Positions 1 through 5,517 of a DNA stretch of 6,182 bases are shown one piece after another. Below the pieces are notes generated by a model. That model searched no databases, was not told the DNA's origin, and worked only from the letters and a program-made list of their open reading frames with translations. The translations under genes were made by a program, and so were the position numbers. The stretch covers positions 1-6,182 of the forward strand of contig DATIJV010000024.1 of NCBI GenBank assembly GCA_035478255.1, given 5' to 3'. The first letter of the stretch is position 1. Each line of letters opens with the position of its first letter. Origin of the DNA: DATIJJ01 sp035478255 (GTDB taxonomy: Bacteria; Pseudomonadota; Gammaproteobacteria; DSM-16500).

Positions 1-140
1 GACAACAAAATGGGGGGGCTGAGCTATTACTAAAAAAGTAACGAAAAATTTTTTGGTCTTTTTTACTGCTTATTACCTTACAGCCCGCGCCAATCGTGGG
101 CTGGAAAGGTGGCTAAATTCCTTAGCTTGATGCCTATGGG
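1..140. repeat. Left arm of a 140-bp perfect inverted repeat
   Basis: Each base from 1 to 140 is complementary to the base at 6182 minus its position, so this arm is the exact reverse complement of 6042-6181. Similarity continues imperfectly to about 156: after four bases with three mismatches, AGGGGAAGGAGG at 145-156 matches 6026-6037. The arm reaches the first base of the window, so its outer end is not seen. It holds no ORF of note but is highly foldable: TTACT-AAAAA-AGTAA at 27-41, TAAAAAAG/CTTTTTTA pairing 31-38 with 58-65, a 9-bp stem with a CCAAT loop at 81-103, and GCTAA-ATTCC-TTAGC at 112-126. A G7 run lies at 12-18. It could be one copy of a dispersed, MITE-like repeat or the end of a larger mobile element. 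No transposase is visible, so the type is unknown. Confidence 0.95.
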
Positions 141-173
141 GGATAGGGGAAGGAGGAGAAAATCCGTTTAAGT

Positions 174-187
174 TATTGATTAATAAC
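174..187. repeat. 14-bp direct repeat, copy 1
   Basis: TATTGATTAATAAC occurs here and again at 255-268. This copy also lies in a short inverted repeat, GTTATT-GATT-AATAAC at 172-187. The two copies are each 16 bp from the core terminator stem (204-238), so the arrangement is symmetric. It could be an insertion footprint, a regulator site or chance in AT-rich DNA. Confidence 0.6.
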
Positions 188-197
188 ACAATTTCAG

Positions 198-244
198 AAA
201 AATCTCAAAAAAAACCTCATTTTTAGGCTTTTTTTGAGTTTTTT
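198..244 (-). terminator. Probable intrinsic terminator of the mevalonate operon
   Basis: Bases 204-217 pair with 225-238 around a 7-base loop. In the minus-strand transcript the single non-Watson-Crick position becomes a G-U wobble; on the plus strand it is an A-C mismatch, so the hairpin suits leftward transcription better. The stem extends past one mismatch through A5 at 198-202 and T5 at 240-244, and the leftward transcript reads AUUUUUC after the core stem. It lies about 55 bp downstream of the mvaD stop codon. The stem is mostly A-U with only a few G-C pairs, so termination strength is uncertain. The A-tract/U-tract symmetry could allow weak termination in both directions. Confidence 0.55.
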
Positions 245-254
245 GATCGTAACA

Positions 255-268
255 TATTGATTAATAAC
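255..268. repeat. 14-bp direct repeat, copy 2
   Basis: This is the second copy of TATTGATTAATAAC (first at 174-187). It overlaps a further small palindrome, AATAAC-GA-GTTATT at 263-276. It lies between the mvaD stop codon and the terminator stem, so it would be in the 3' untranslated part of the operon transcript. Confidence 0.6.
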
Positions 269-296
269 GAGTTATTTTCAAATTCTCAGCAAAAAC

Positions 297-1307
297 CTAC
301 CCCAACCCATCCGCAAACGGCTTGATAATTTCCATATCTGGGAAATGCGCTTTCACATCCAAAATATTTTTTTCTAAAAAAATCAATTTAAGATTCGGGC
401 CCGCATCCTGAGTGAAAAATACCATCAATCCTTCCTGCCGCAATTTCCAAATCTGGTTCATCGCGGTGATTGTTTCAGGAAGAAAATAACAAATTGTCGG
501 CCACGCGCTCAACATCGTCGCATGCATTGTCATCGCATTCGATTCAGCCGTTTTTCCCAACAAAAGAAAATCTTTCAAATTAATCGCTTGTTTCAGTGCA
601 GATAAATCACGATTCACTTTAGCCGGCCAGGCGCTATATAACGGGCTCGTGGTGACTGTGCGCTGCATCGCATCACGCGAACTCACTGGTTTTTCTTTTT
701 CATTTAAAATAAGCAAACCAATGCATAATTCAGGCCATTCATCGGCAATCGATTCACCATAACTATCCATGCCGTCTGGTTTAATTCCCACATGCCATTC
801 CACAAAACCATGCCACAATGAACGGCTCGCACTGCCGCTTCCCAAACGCGCTAAAATAGATAATTCCTCATCTTTCAACTCCCAGCCAAACAAAAGATCC
901 ATCGCACGCGTGAGAGAGGCAAAACCACAGGCAGAAGAAGCCAAGCCTGCACCAATGGGAATATTAGTCGTAATGTTAATAGTAAAATGTAAATCGCGTT
1001 TAACACGAAATAAATCCAGAAATGCCAGCAAGCGTTTTCCAAAAAAAGAAATCCAGTCAATTGGCTGATGATTTAAATAAGCCACATCATAGGGGCCTCC
1101 ACTCACCGATATTTCGGTCATAGCGCCTTTATTTCCCAGAGAAATTGAAAGACTGGATGTCACAGGCAAATTCAACTCTTGTTCCCGCTTGCCCCAATAT
1201 TTACATAATGCAATATTGCTCGGCGCATAGGCTTTTGCCACTGCATTTTTCGGCATCAAATTTTTGCGCTCTGCTAAAATCGTCGAAACCACATCAGATC
1301 TTTTCAA
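297..1307 (-). CDS. mvaD: Diphosphomevalonate decarboxylase
   Basis: This enzyme performs the ATP-dependent decarboxylation of mevalonate 5-diphosphate to isopentenyl diphosphate (IPP), the last step of the classical pathway, in the cytosol. It has 336 residues, about normal for the family. The family signature APSNIALCKYWGKR is at residues 28-41. The ATP-binding loop IGAGLASSACGF is at 118-129, GSGSASRS at 156-163, and DAGPN at 301-305 carries the expected catalytic Asp (D301). The start is TTG at 1307, preceded by AGGGGGTG and four bases. It overlaps the phosphomevalonate kinase stop by 14 nt. An ATG at codon 18 (1254-1256) would also leave the whole fold intact, but it has only a weak ribosome-binding site and leaves a 37-nt gap. 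It is the last gene of the operon, followed by the terminator hairpin. The family call is secure and the exact start is less so. Mevalonate-3-phosphate decarboxylase-type relatives exist, but the companion genes favour the classical role. Confidence 0.95.
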   Translation of the reverse strand: MKRSDVVSTILAERKNLMPKNAVAKAYAPSNIALCKYWGKREQELNLPVTSSLSISLGNKGAMTEISVSGGPYDVAYLNHQPIDWISFFGKRLLAFLDLFRVKRDLHFTINITTNIPIGAGLASSACGFASLTRAMDLLFGWELKDEELSILARLGSGSASRSLWHGFVEWHVGIKPDGMDSYGESIADEWPELCIGLLILNEKEKPVSSRDAMQRTVTTSPLYSAWPAKVNRDLSALKQAINLKDFLLLGKTAESNAMTMHATMLSAWPTICYFLPETITAMNQIWKLRQEGLMVFFTQDAGPNLKLIFLEKNILDVKAHFPDMEIIKPFADGLG

Positions 1308-2211
1308 TTTTCACCCCCTCAAGCGTCATATTAACAGGAATTTGTTTTAAGCCTGTCTCAAGTTTCGATTCGCCTAACGCCACAACACAATCTCCCAATC
1401 CTGCGCCAGATATTTTCGCACCATATAAACTCGTTTCATCACGCATACAGTCAATGATGCTTTGCAAAGCTTTCGTATTCACACCTAAAGCACTCATCAG
1501 TTCTTGCTGCACAGTCATGACATTTCCTAATTTTTGCCAATTTTTTTCATGCAATGCAAGCGCTCCCAGCAAGACACATTCATCAATCGTTTTCATTAAT
1601 CTGGAATAAAGCTTTGGGAAGTCTCTAAATTTTTCTTGAACCCATTGAATTGCGTGCGGCGTTTTCGTTTTACTTCCCGAATAAACAACAGTCATGGGAT
1701 GAATAGAAGAAAATTTTTCGGCGACAAAAGGCTTAATCCGATATAAAACAATTCCACCCATCACACAGGCAGCAGCATCTGCTCCTGAGCCTGTTCCTTG
1801 CACGCGTTGAATAATTTTTCGCGCTAATTTAATTAATTGTGGTTTTGAAAATGATAATTGATGCCATGCTGATAACGCTCTCAATACCGCGACCGTCACG
1901 GCTGCAGATGAAGCAAAACCTATGTTTTCAGAAAATTCGGATTCGATCAAAATATCACATCCGTTCTGCAAATTTTTTTTAAATGCTTGCAAAGATGCGA
2001 GAACAAATTCAAAAGGAGAAATTAAATCAAGATGAGAAAGCGTTGTTTCATAACTTCCTAAAGCAGATTCAATTTTAATTTTCTGATCAATGCGCGGAAC
2101 AATCGTAACATGAATACGTTTATCAATCGCGCAAACTAAAGCATGAAACCCGTAGAGCACCGCATACTCGCCCAAAAGCATCAAACTGCCTGGTGCGGAT
2201 GCTTTAAACAA
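1294..2211 (-). CDS. mvaK2: GHMP kinase, likely phosphomevalonate kinase
   Basis: This protein probably converts mevalonate 5-phosphate to the diphosphate using ATP. From the TTG start it has 305 residues. GHMP motif 1, SAPGSLMLLGEYAVLYG, is at 5-21. The phosphate loop ENIGFASSAAV is at 95-105, in place of the common GLGSSAA. GTGSGADAAA is at 139-148 with candidate catalytic D145, and motif 3, SGAGLGDC, is at 268-275. The GSGAD-AA-GG stretch and YSGSKTKT at 177-184 resemble bacterial phosphomevalonate kinases (GSGADVAAS..GG, TGSPAST) more than mevalonate kinases. TTG at 2211 is chosen because GGGGGGTG precedes it by four bases and the product begins MFKASAPG, the normal family position. GTG at 2232 would add seven residues but has no ribosome-binding site. 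The gene overlaps the upstream stop by 8 nt. Being the second kinase of a complete operon supports the role. A second mevalonate kinase is the main alternative. Confidence 0.85.
   Translation of the reverse strand: MFKASAPGSLMLLGEYAVLYGFHALVCAIDKRIHVTIVPRIDQKIKIESALGSYETTLSHLDLISPFEFVLASLQAFKKNLQNGCDILIESEFSENIGFASSAAVTVAVLRALSAWHQLSFSKPQLIKLARKIIQRVQGTGSGADAAACVMGGIVLYRIKPFVAEKFSSIHPMTVVYSGSKTKTPHAIQWVQEKFRDFPKLYSRLMKTIDECVLLGALALHEKNWQKLGNVMTVQQELMSALGVNTKALQSIIDCMRDETSLYGAKISGAGLGDCVVALGESKLETGLKQIPVNMTLEGVKIEKI
1312..1319 (-). promoter_or_regulatory. Ribosome-binding site for mvaD TTG start
   Basis: AGGGGGTG on the minus strand can pair over 8 bases with the usual 16S rRNA 3' end, with one G-U wobble. 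It is followed by AAAA and TTG. It lies within the last codons of the upstream kinase gene. It decides for the TTG at 1307 over the internal ATG at codon 18. Confidence 0.7.
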
Positions 2212-3229
2212 TATGCACCCCCCGTGTTTCACCGATAATCGGTAAAATCGGATAATGATATTCCGCGCATAATTTCATGAGCGCATCATAATTTTCTGTC
2301 AAAACCAAAACAATTCCGCCTTTTTCGCCAAAGACTGCGCCTGCACCGCAAATTTTTGCAGCGCCTGAAAATTTTTTTATTTCAGAAATAAATTGTTGAA
2401 CTTTCAAAGGTACAACATCGATTTTAACGAGCAATTCATGATTGAGAGAAAGCACACGCTTGATTTCTGCATAATCATTCGCTTGCAATGCCGTATCCAT
2501 TGCTTCTGTGACAGCCGCAAAATCATCACCGATCGTACTTTGCTTAAAATAAGAAGCGGCATGAGCAACACATTCACCCGTTGTTGTTTTCGGTGTACCT
2601 GTATTGATAAGATACATGGGAAATGTCGGCACACAGCGCTGAAACGTTTGGCCGTTTTTCACTAACACACAACCGCCATGCATAGAAACTTGCAAATCCA
2701 GGCCGCTTGAATAACCATGCTGCATGTTTTCTGCTTCCAGACTCAAGCGAAAAAAAGTTTCTTCTGATAGTTCAATTTGTAAATGATGCGCGATCGCATG
2801 CACGATACTTAATACAGTTGCAGCAGATGATCCCATTCCGCAGCCAATCGGAATATCGGATTGCACACGAATTTTAATCCCTTGAGTTAATTTAAGATTT
2901 AATGTTTCCAGAAAAAGTGAAAAAGCAAATTGCGCCAATTCAACGGGTTTTTGCAGCACGTCACGAATTTTAAAATCACCGGAAATAAATCGCTGATAAT
3001 TTTGTTTGATGCGGCCTTTCAAGCAATTTAATGCCGTAAATGTGAGTCCGTGTTCATAAGAGAGATCAGACAAATCAAATGACACTAGCGGTAATAATTG
3101 CGGCGAAACAAAAGCAGTAGCGTAACGATTCACTGCCATGGCGAGCGCAGGCTTCCCGTAAACGACGGCATGTTCGCCTGATAAAATGAGCTTACCCGGT
3201 GCATGAACTTTCAAGATCCACCTGCTCAT
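2204..3229 (-). CDS. mvaK1: Mevalonate kinase
   Basis: This enzyme phosphorylates mevalonate at the 5-hydroxyl with ATP, the first phosphorylation after HMG-CoA reductase. From the ATG it has 341 residues. Motif 1, HAPGKLILSGEHAVVYG, is at 9-25 and is near-canonical for mevalonate kinase. The phosphate loop IPIGCGMGSSAAT is at 126-138. E167 and the ENMQHGYSSGLD stretch (167-178) carry the expected acidic pair, with D178 the likely catalytic base. NTGTPKTTTGE at 209-219 matches the family TG..TT region. Motif 3 is unusual: KICGAGAVFGEKGG at 292-305 in place of a GAGGGG core. Coordinates use the outermost ATG, which overlaps mvaS by 38 nt but has no ribosome-binding site. TTG at 3214 (codon 6), preceded by AGCAGGTG plus four bases, is at least as likely and gives MKVHAPGK. 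The family is clear, and substrate choice among GHMP kinases is supported by motif 1 and context. Confidence 0.93.
   Translation of the reverse strand: MSRWILKVHAPGKLILSGEHAVVYGKPALAMAVNRYATAFVSPQLLPLVSFDLSDLSYEHGLTFTALNCLKGRIKQNYQRFISGDFKIRDVLQKPVELAQFAFSLFLETLNLKLTQGIKIRVQSDIPIGCGMGSSAATVLSIVHAIAHHLQIELSEETFFRLSLEAENMQHGYSSGLDLQVSMHGGCVLVKNGQTFQRCVPTFPMYLINTGTPKTTTGECVAHAASYFKQSTIGDDFAAVTEAMDTALQANDYAEIKRVLSLNHELLVKIDVVPLKVQQFISEIKKFSGAAKICGAGAVFGEKGGIVLVLTENYDALMKLCAEYHYPILPIIGETRGVHIV
2216..2223 (-). promoter_or_regulatory. Ribosome-binding site for phosphomevalonate kinase TTG start
   Basis: GGGGGGTG on the minus strand pairs over 8 bases with the anti-Shine-Dalgarno sequence, with two G-U wobbles. 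It is followed by CATA and TTG at 2211-2209. It lies inside the final codons of the mevalonate kinase gene. It favours the TTG over the GTG at 2232, which has only ATTATCG in front of it. Confidence 0.65.
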
Positions 3230-4391
3230 AAATTCGTTTGTGATTTTTTATTCCCGCCAAACGAAACTTGCCTGTTTGATGTTTTGGAATATCACAGTGA
3301 CTGCCATCTTCTGGATAGCGGTAAGTATAAAAAGCTTCATATTCAGGATAGGTCAACATCGTGCGTTCCGTTAATATTTTTTGATGATGCAAAGTATCTA
3401 AAATATTTTTATAGCCGGATTGCACAACTCCGCTAAAATATTCTGCAACACAGCCCGAACCATAACTATAAAATCCAATGCGTTTATAACTCAAATCTTT
3501 TTTTTCCAAATCTAATAGCGCAGTCAGTCCGACATACAACGATGCCGTATAACTATTGCCAATTTTGCGCCCGTATTCCAATGAATGTCCGATTTGCGCA
3601 TATAATTGTTCTTCAGTTAATTTTTCCTGATTGTTAATTTTCGCGAGATGTTGATGTGCTTTTTCAACTAAGCGCGGCACTGGAGTGTGATAACAATAAT
3701 AATCATGTGCATGAAAATCCCGGCCCGACCAGGCATGATATTGCTGCCAGGATTTTTCGAGCATGGTTAAATATAATTTGCTGGAATATTTGCCTTCGAC
3801 CAAAGCTTCATCAGAATAATTCGGCCGCCAAAAATCCATCACGTTTTCTGTCACAACACCGTACTCAGGTTCAAATGCAATAATACGCGGATTGACCGAT
3901 AAAACCATTGCGACCGCGCCAGAACCCTGAGAGGATTCGCCCGGTGTTTCCAATCCATAACGCGCGATGTCGGATGCGATTAACAAGACTTTTTTTTCGG
4001 GATGCTGACGCAAAAACGGTAACGCTAATTGCAAAGCAAGCGTTGCGCTATAACACGCTTGTTTAAGTTCAATGACACGGCAGCGTTCAGACAATCCTAA
4101 TAAATGATGCACATAAATTCCCGCCGCTTTGGATTGATCGATGCCGGATTCAGTCGCAAACAATAACATTTCAATCGAATTGGGATCGATATGACGAATA
4201 GCACGCAAAGCAGCATTGGCTGCGAGTGTTACGACATCTTCGCCGGGAGAAGGCACGCTCATGCGATGCTGTCCCAATCCGACATAAAATTTGTCTGTCT
4301 CGATTCCACGCGCTTTTGCAAGCAACTCCAGATCAAGAGCATAATGTGATGTGTAAAAACCAATGGTATCAATACCAACTTTAAAACTCAT
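3192..4391 (-). CDS. mvaS: Hydroxymethylglutaryl-CoA synthase
   Basis: This enzyme condenses acetyl-CoA with acetoacetyl-CoA to give HMG-CoA, committing carbon to the pathway. It is a thiolase-fold enzyme of 399 residues, the usual bacterial length. The three catalytic residues are visible: E81 in FATESGIDQSKA, nucleophile C113 in ELKQACYSATLAL, and H235 in YCYHTPVPRL. GNSYTAS at 278-284 and FYSYGSGCVAEYF at 307-319 are further family signatures. It starts at ATG 4391, sharing one base with the mvaA stop (TAATG) and preceded by GAGGGG five bases upstream, so it is probably translationally coupled to mvaA. Its last codons overlap the start of mevalonate kinase. A beta-ketoacyl-ACP synthase III (FabH) is the main lookalike, but the Glu/Cys/His set with GNSYTAS and the operon exclude it in practice. 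Confidence 0.97.
   Translation of the reverse strand: MSFKVGIDTIGFYTSHYALDLELLAKARGIETDKFYVGLGQHRMSVPSPGEDVVTLAANAALRAIRHIDPNSIEMLLFATESGIDQSKAAGIYVHHLLGLSERCRVIELKQACYSATLALQLALPFLRQHPEKKVLLIASDIARYGLETPGESSQGSGAVAMVLSVNPRIIAFEPEYGVVTENVMDFWRPNYSDEALVEGKYSSKLYLTMLEKSWQQYHAWSGRDFHAHDYYCYHTPVPRLVEKAHQHLAKINNQEKLTEEQLYAQIGHSLEYGRKIGNSYTASLYVGLTALLDLEKKDLSYKRIGFYSYGSGCVAEYFSGVVQSGYKNILDTLHHQKILTERTMLTYPEYEAFYTYRYPEDGSHCDIPKHQTGKFRLAGIKNHKRIYEQVDLESSCTG
3219..3226 (-). promoter_or_regulatory. Candidate ribosome-binding site for an internal TTG start of mevalonate kinase
   Basis: AGCAGGTG on the minus strand matches AGGAGGTG at seven of eight bases and is followed by GATC and TTG at 3214-3212. 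It lies inside the end of mvaS and just after the alternative ATG of mevalonate kinase. The same box-to-start spacing occurs at the next two genes, which makes the TTG credible. Confidence 0.5.
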
Positions 4392-5449
4392 TAGCGCCCC
4401 TCATTTGATTTTTGGCGTTCTAATTTTAAATGGGATTTCACCAATTCGCCGGGATTGGTTTGCGCAGCGAGTAAAGATAATTCGCCGCATAATACTGCAC
4501 TTGCTGCAATAATTGCGAGACGTCTTGCATTTTCGCCGGTTTCCCGTTCTTCGAGACATCCTAATCTTCGTAAATTTTCGTGAACAAAATCATATGTTTT
4601 GCCGCTGCCCACTGTGCCGACAATAATATTTGGCAAAGTCACAGAGAAATACAAATCCTGACCTCGCATTTCGGCAAATACCATTCCTTGCGATCCTTCT
4701 ACAATATTGGCTGCATCCTGGCCGGTCGCAAGATAAAAACCCAGCAATATATTAGCAAAATGTGCATTGGCAGTGCGAATTCCACCTGCCATGATGTTAC
4801 CGATGAGATTTTTTTTTATATTTAATTGCACGATTTTTTCAGGCGTCGTTTTTAAATATTTTTGACAATTGTCTGCAGAAATCAGTGCTTCAGCAATAAC
4901 ATACTTACCTCGTCCTAAAATGCCATTGACTGCTGAGGCTTTTTTATCAGAGCAATAATTTCCTGAAATGGACACATATTTTAAATTACGAAAACGCAGT
5001 AAAATCCATTCCAGTAAACGATCAGCCGCGAGTGTCGACATGTTATGCCCTGCTGCGTCGCCCGTATTAAATTCAAAGCGTACAAAAATTAAAGTACCGA
5101 TGACTTGGGTATGCATATCAACCAGACGGGCAAAGCGGCTGGTTTCAGTGATAATCGTCTGCATGGCTTCTTTATGCTGCTGCAAGTTCAGCACGGCTTC
5201 AGAAGCATCTGTGATGTTTTCGGCTTCAAGCAGGACAGAACGCGCCATACGATCATCCATAATCACTGCTTTGATACCGCCAGACAGGTTGCAAACCTTG
5301 GCCCCCCGATGCGTAGAAGGCCATAAAGGGGTTTCAAAAGTGGCTAACGGAACCATGAGTTCAGCCTTCACTTCCGGGCCGCTTAGCTTGATCGGGCCTA
5401 TCAAACGCATAGGAACAGTTGCAATAAGTTCTGTGGTTTGCCAGCGCAT
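4391..5449 (-). CDS. mvaA: Hydroxymethylglutaryl-CoA reductase
   Basis: This enzyme reduces HMG-CoA to mevalonate with two molecules of NAD(P)H. It is soluble: no membrane segment is visible. It has 352 residues, shorter than most catalytic domains of the family. All four catalytic residues can be placed: E39 in VPLATFETPLWPSTHRG, K169 in SGNYCSDKKASA, D245 in GQDAANIV, and H340 in ELVKSHLK. GDAAGHNMST at 130-139 corresponds to the DAMGMNM cofactor loop, with substitutions. GRGK is at 179-182. The DKK motif and C-terminal LVKSH resemble class I (eukaryote/archaea-like) enzymes. The N-terminal part is reduced: the protein enters the domain at about the IGPIKLSG strand (17-24), and the usual ENVIGY segment is replaced by TELIATVP. 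ATG at 5449 is the only in-frame start, because TAA lies 24-22 bases upstream. It has no clear ribosome-binding site. It is the first gene of the operon. Cofactor preference cannot be read. Confidence 0.94.
   Translation of the reverse strand: MRWQTTELIATVPMRLIGPIKLSGPEVKAELMVPLATFETPLWPSTHRGAKVCNLSGGIKAVIMDDRMARSVLLEAENITDASEAVLNLQQHKEAMQTIITETSRFARLVDMHTQVIGTLIFVRFEFNTGDAAGHNMSTLAADRLLEWILLRFRNLKYVSISGNYCSDKKASAVNGILGRGKYVIAEALISADNCQKYLKTTPEKIVQLNIKKNLIGNIMAGGIRTANAHFANILLGFYLATGQDAANIVEGSQGMVFAEMRGQDLYFSVTLPNIIVGTVGSGKTYDFVHENLRRLGCLEERETGENARRLAIIAASAVLCGELSLLAAQTNPGELVKSHLKLERQKSNEGR
4397..4402 (-). promoter_or_regulatory. Ribosome-binding site of mvaS
   Basis: GAGGGG on the minus strand ends five bases before the mvaS ATG and lies in the last codons of mvaA. 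Together with the TAATG stop/start overlap it supports coupled translation of the two genes. Confidence 0.7.
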
Positions 5450-5479
5450 AAGGATGTTATGTCCAAAAAGTTAATGATA

Positions 5480-5488
5480 TGTTATAAA
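5480..5488 (+). promoter_or_regulatory. Putative extended -10 element of the idi promoter
   Basis: TGTTATAAA fits an extended -10 (TGn plus TATAAA at 5483-5488), about 30 bp before the idi ATG, implying a short leader of about 23 nt. The -35 region is poor, as extended -10 promoters allow. The palindromic TTATAA at 5482-5487 is shared with the leftward promoter. An AGCGCT palindrome at 5490-5495 lies near the expected transcription start. Confidence 0.45.
5481..5486 (-). promoter_or_regulatory. Putative -10 element of the mevalonate operon promoter
   Basis: The minus strand reads TATAAC here, about 32 bp upstream of the mvaA ATG, which would give a leader of roughly 25 nt. No convincing -35 is seen: TTCCAG, 17 bp upstream, matches TTGACA poorly. 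The element overlaps the -10 candidate of idi on the other strand. The proposal rests mainly on position in the 68-bp divergent gap. Confidence 0.4.
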
Positions 5489-5517
5489 AAGCGCTCCATT
5501 TTACTGGAAAACGATCA

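Larger units (their letters stand above)
297..5449 (-). other. Mevalonate pathway operon (mvaA-mvaS-MK-PMK-mvaD)
   Basis: Five genes run on the minus strand with no gap. mvaA and mvaS share one base (TAATG). mvaS overlaps mevalonate kinase by 38 nt from the ATG or 23 nt from a TTG. Mevalonate kinase overlaps phosphomevalonate kinase by 29 nt from a GTG or 8 nt from a TTG. Phosphomevalonate kinase overlaps mvaD by 14 nt. No internal promoter or terminator space exists, so a single transcript with translational coupling is the natural reading. Gene order broadly follows the pathway: synthase and reductase first, then first kinase, second kinase, decarboxylase. The transcript probably starts near 5474 and ends at the hairpin at 198-244. 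Confidence 0.9.

Noticed and set aside
12..18. G7 tract as a G-quadruplex
   Set aside because: There is a single G-run, with no further G-tracts close by to form a four-strand structure.
81..103. Hairpin in the arms as an intrinsic terminator or tRNA remnant
   Set aside because: The stem is not followed by a T-run in either direction, and no cloverleaf can be drawn around it.
1..140. Arms read as insertion sequences of a composite transposon
   Set aside because: Each visible arm is too short to encode a transposase and contains no coding frame of note. Only a repeat can be claimed from the window.
1145..1609. A 154-codon plus-strand ORF across the mvaD/phosphomevalonate kinase junction
   Set aside because: It is antisense to two well-supported enzymes, and its translation shows no recognisable domain. 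It is a shadow of their reading frames.
4968..5474. A 168-codon plus-strand ORF antisense to mvaA
   Set aside because: It lies opposite the catalytic core of HMG-CoA reductase, is rich in Ser and Arg, and has no recognisable fold or separate promoter.
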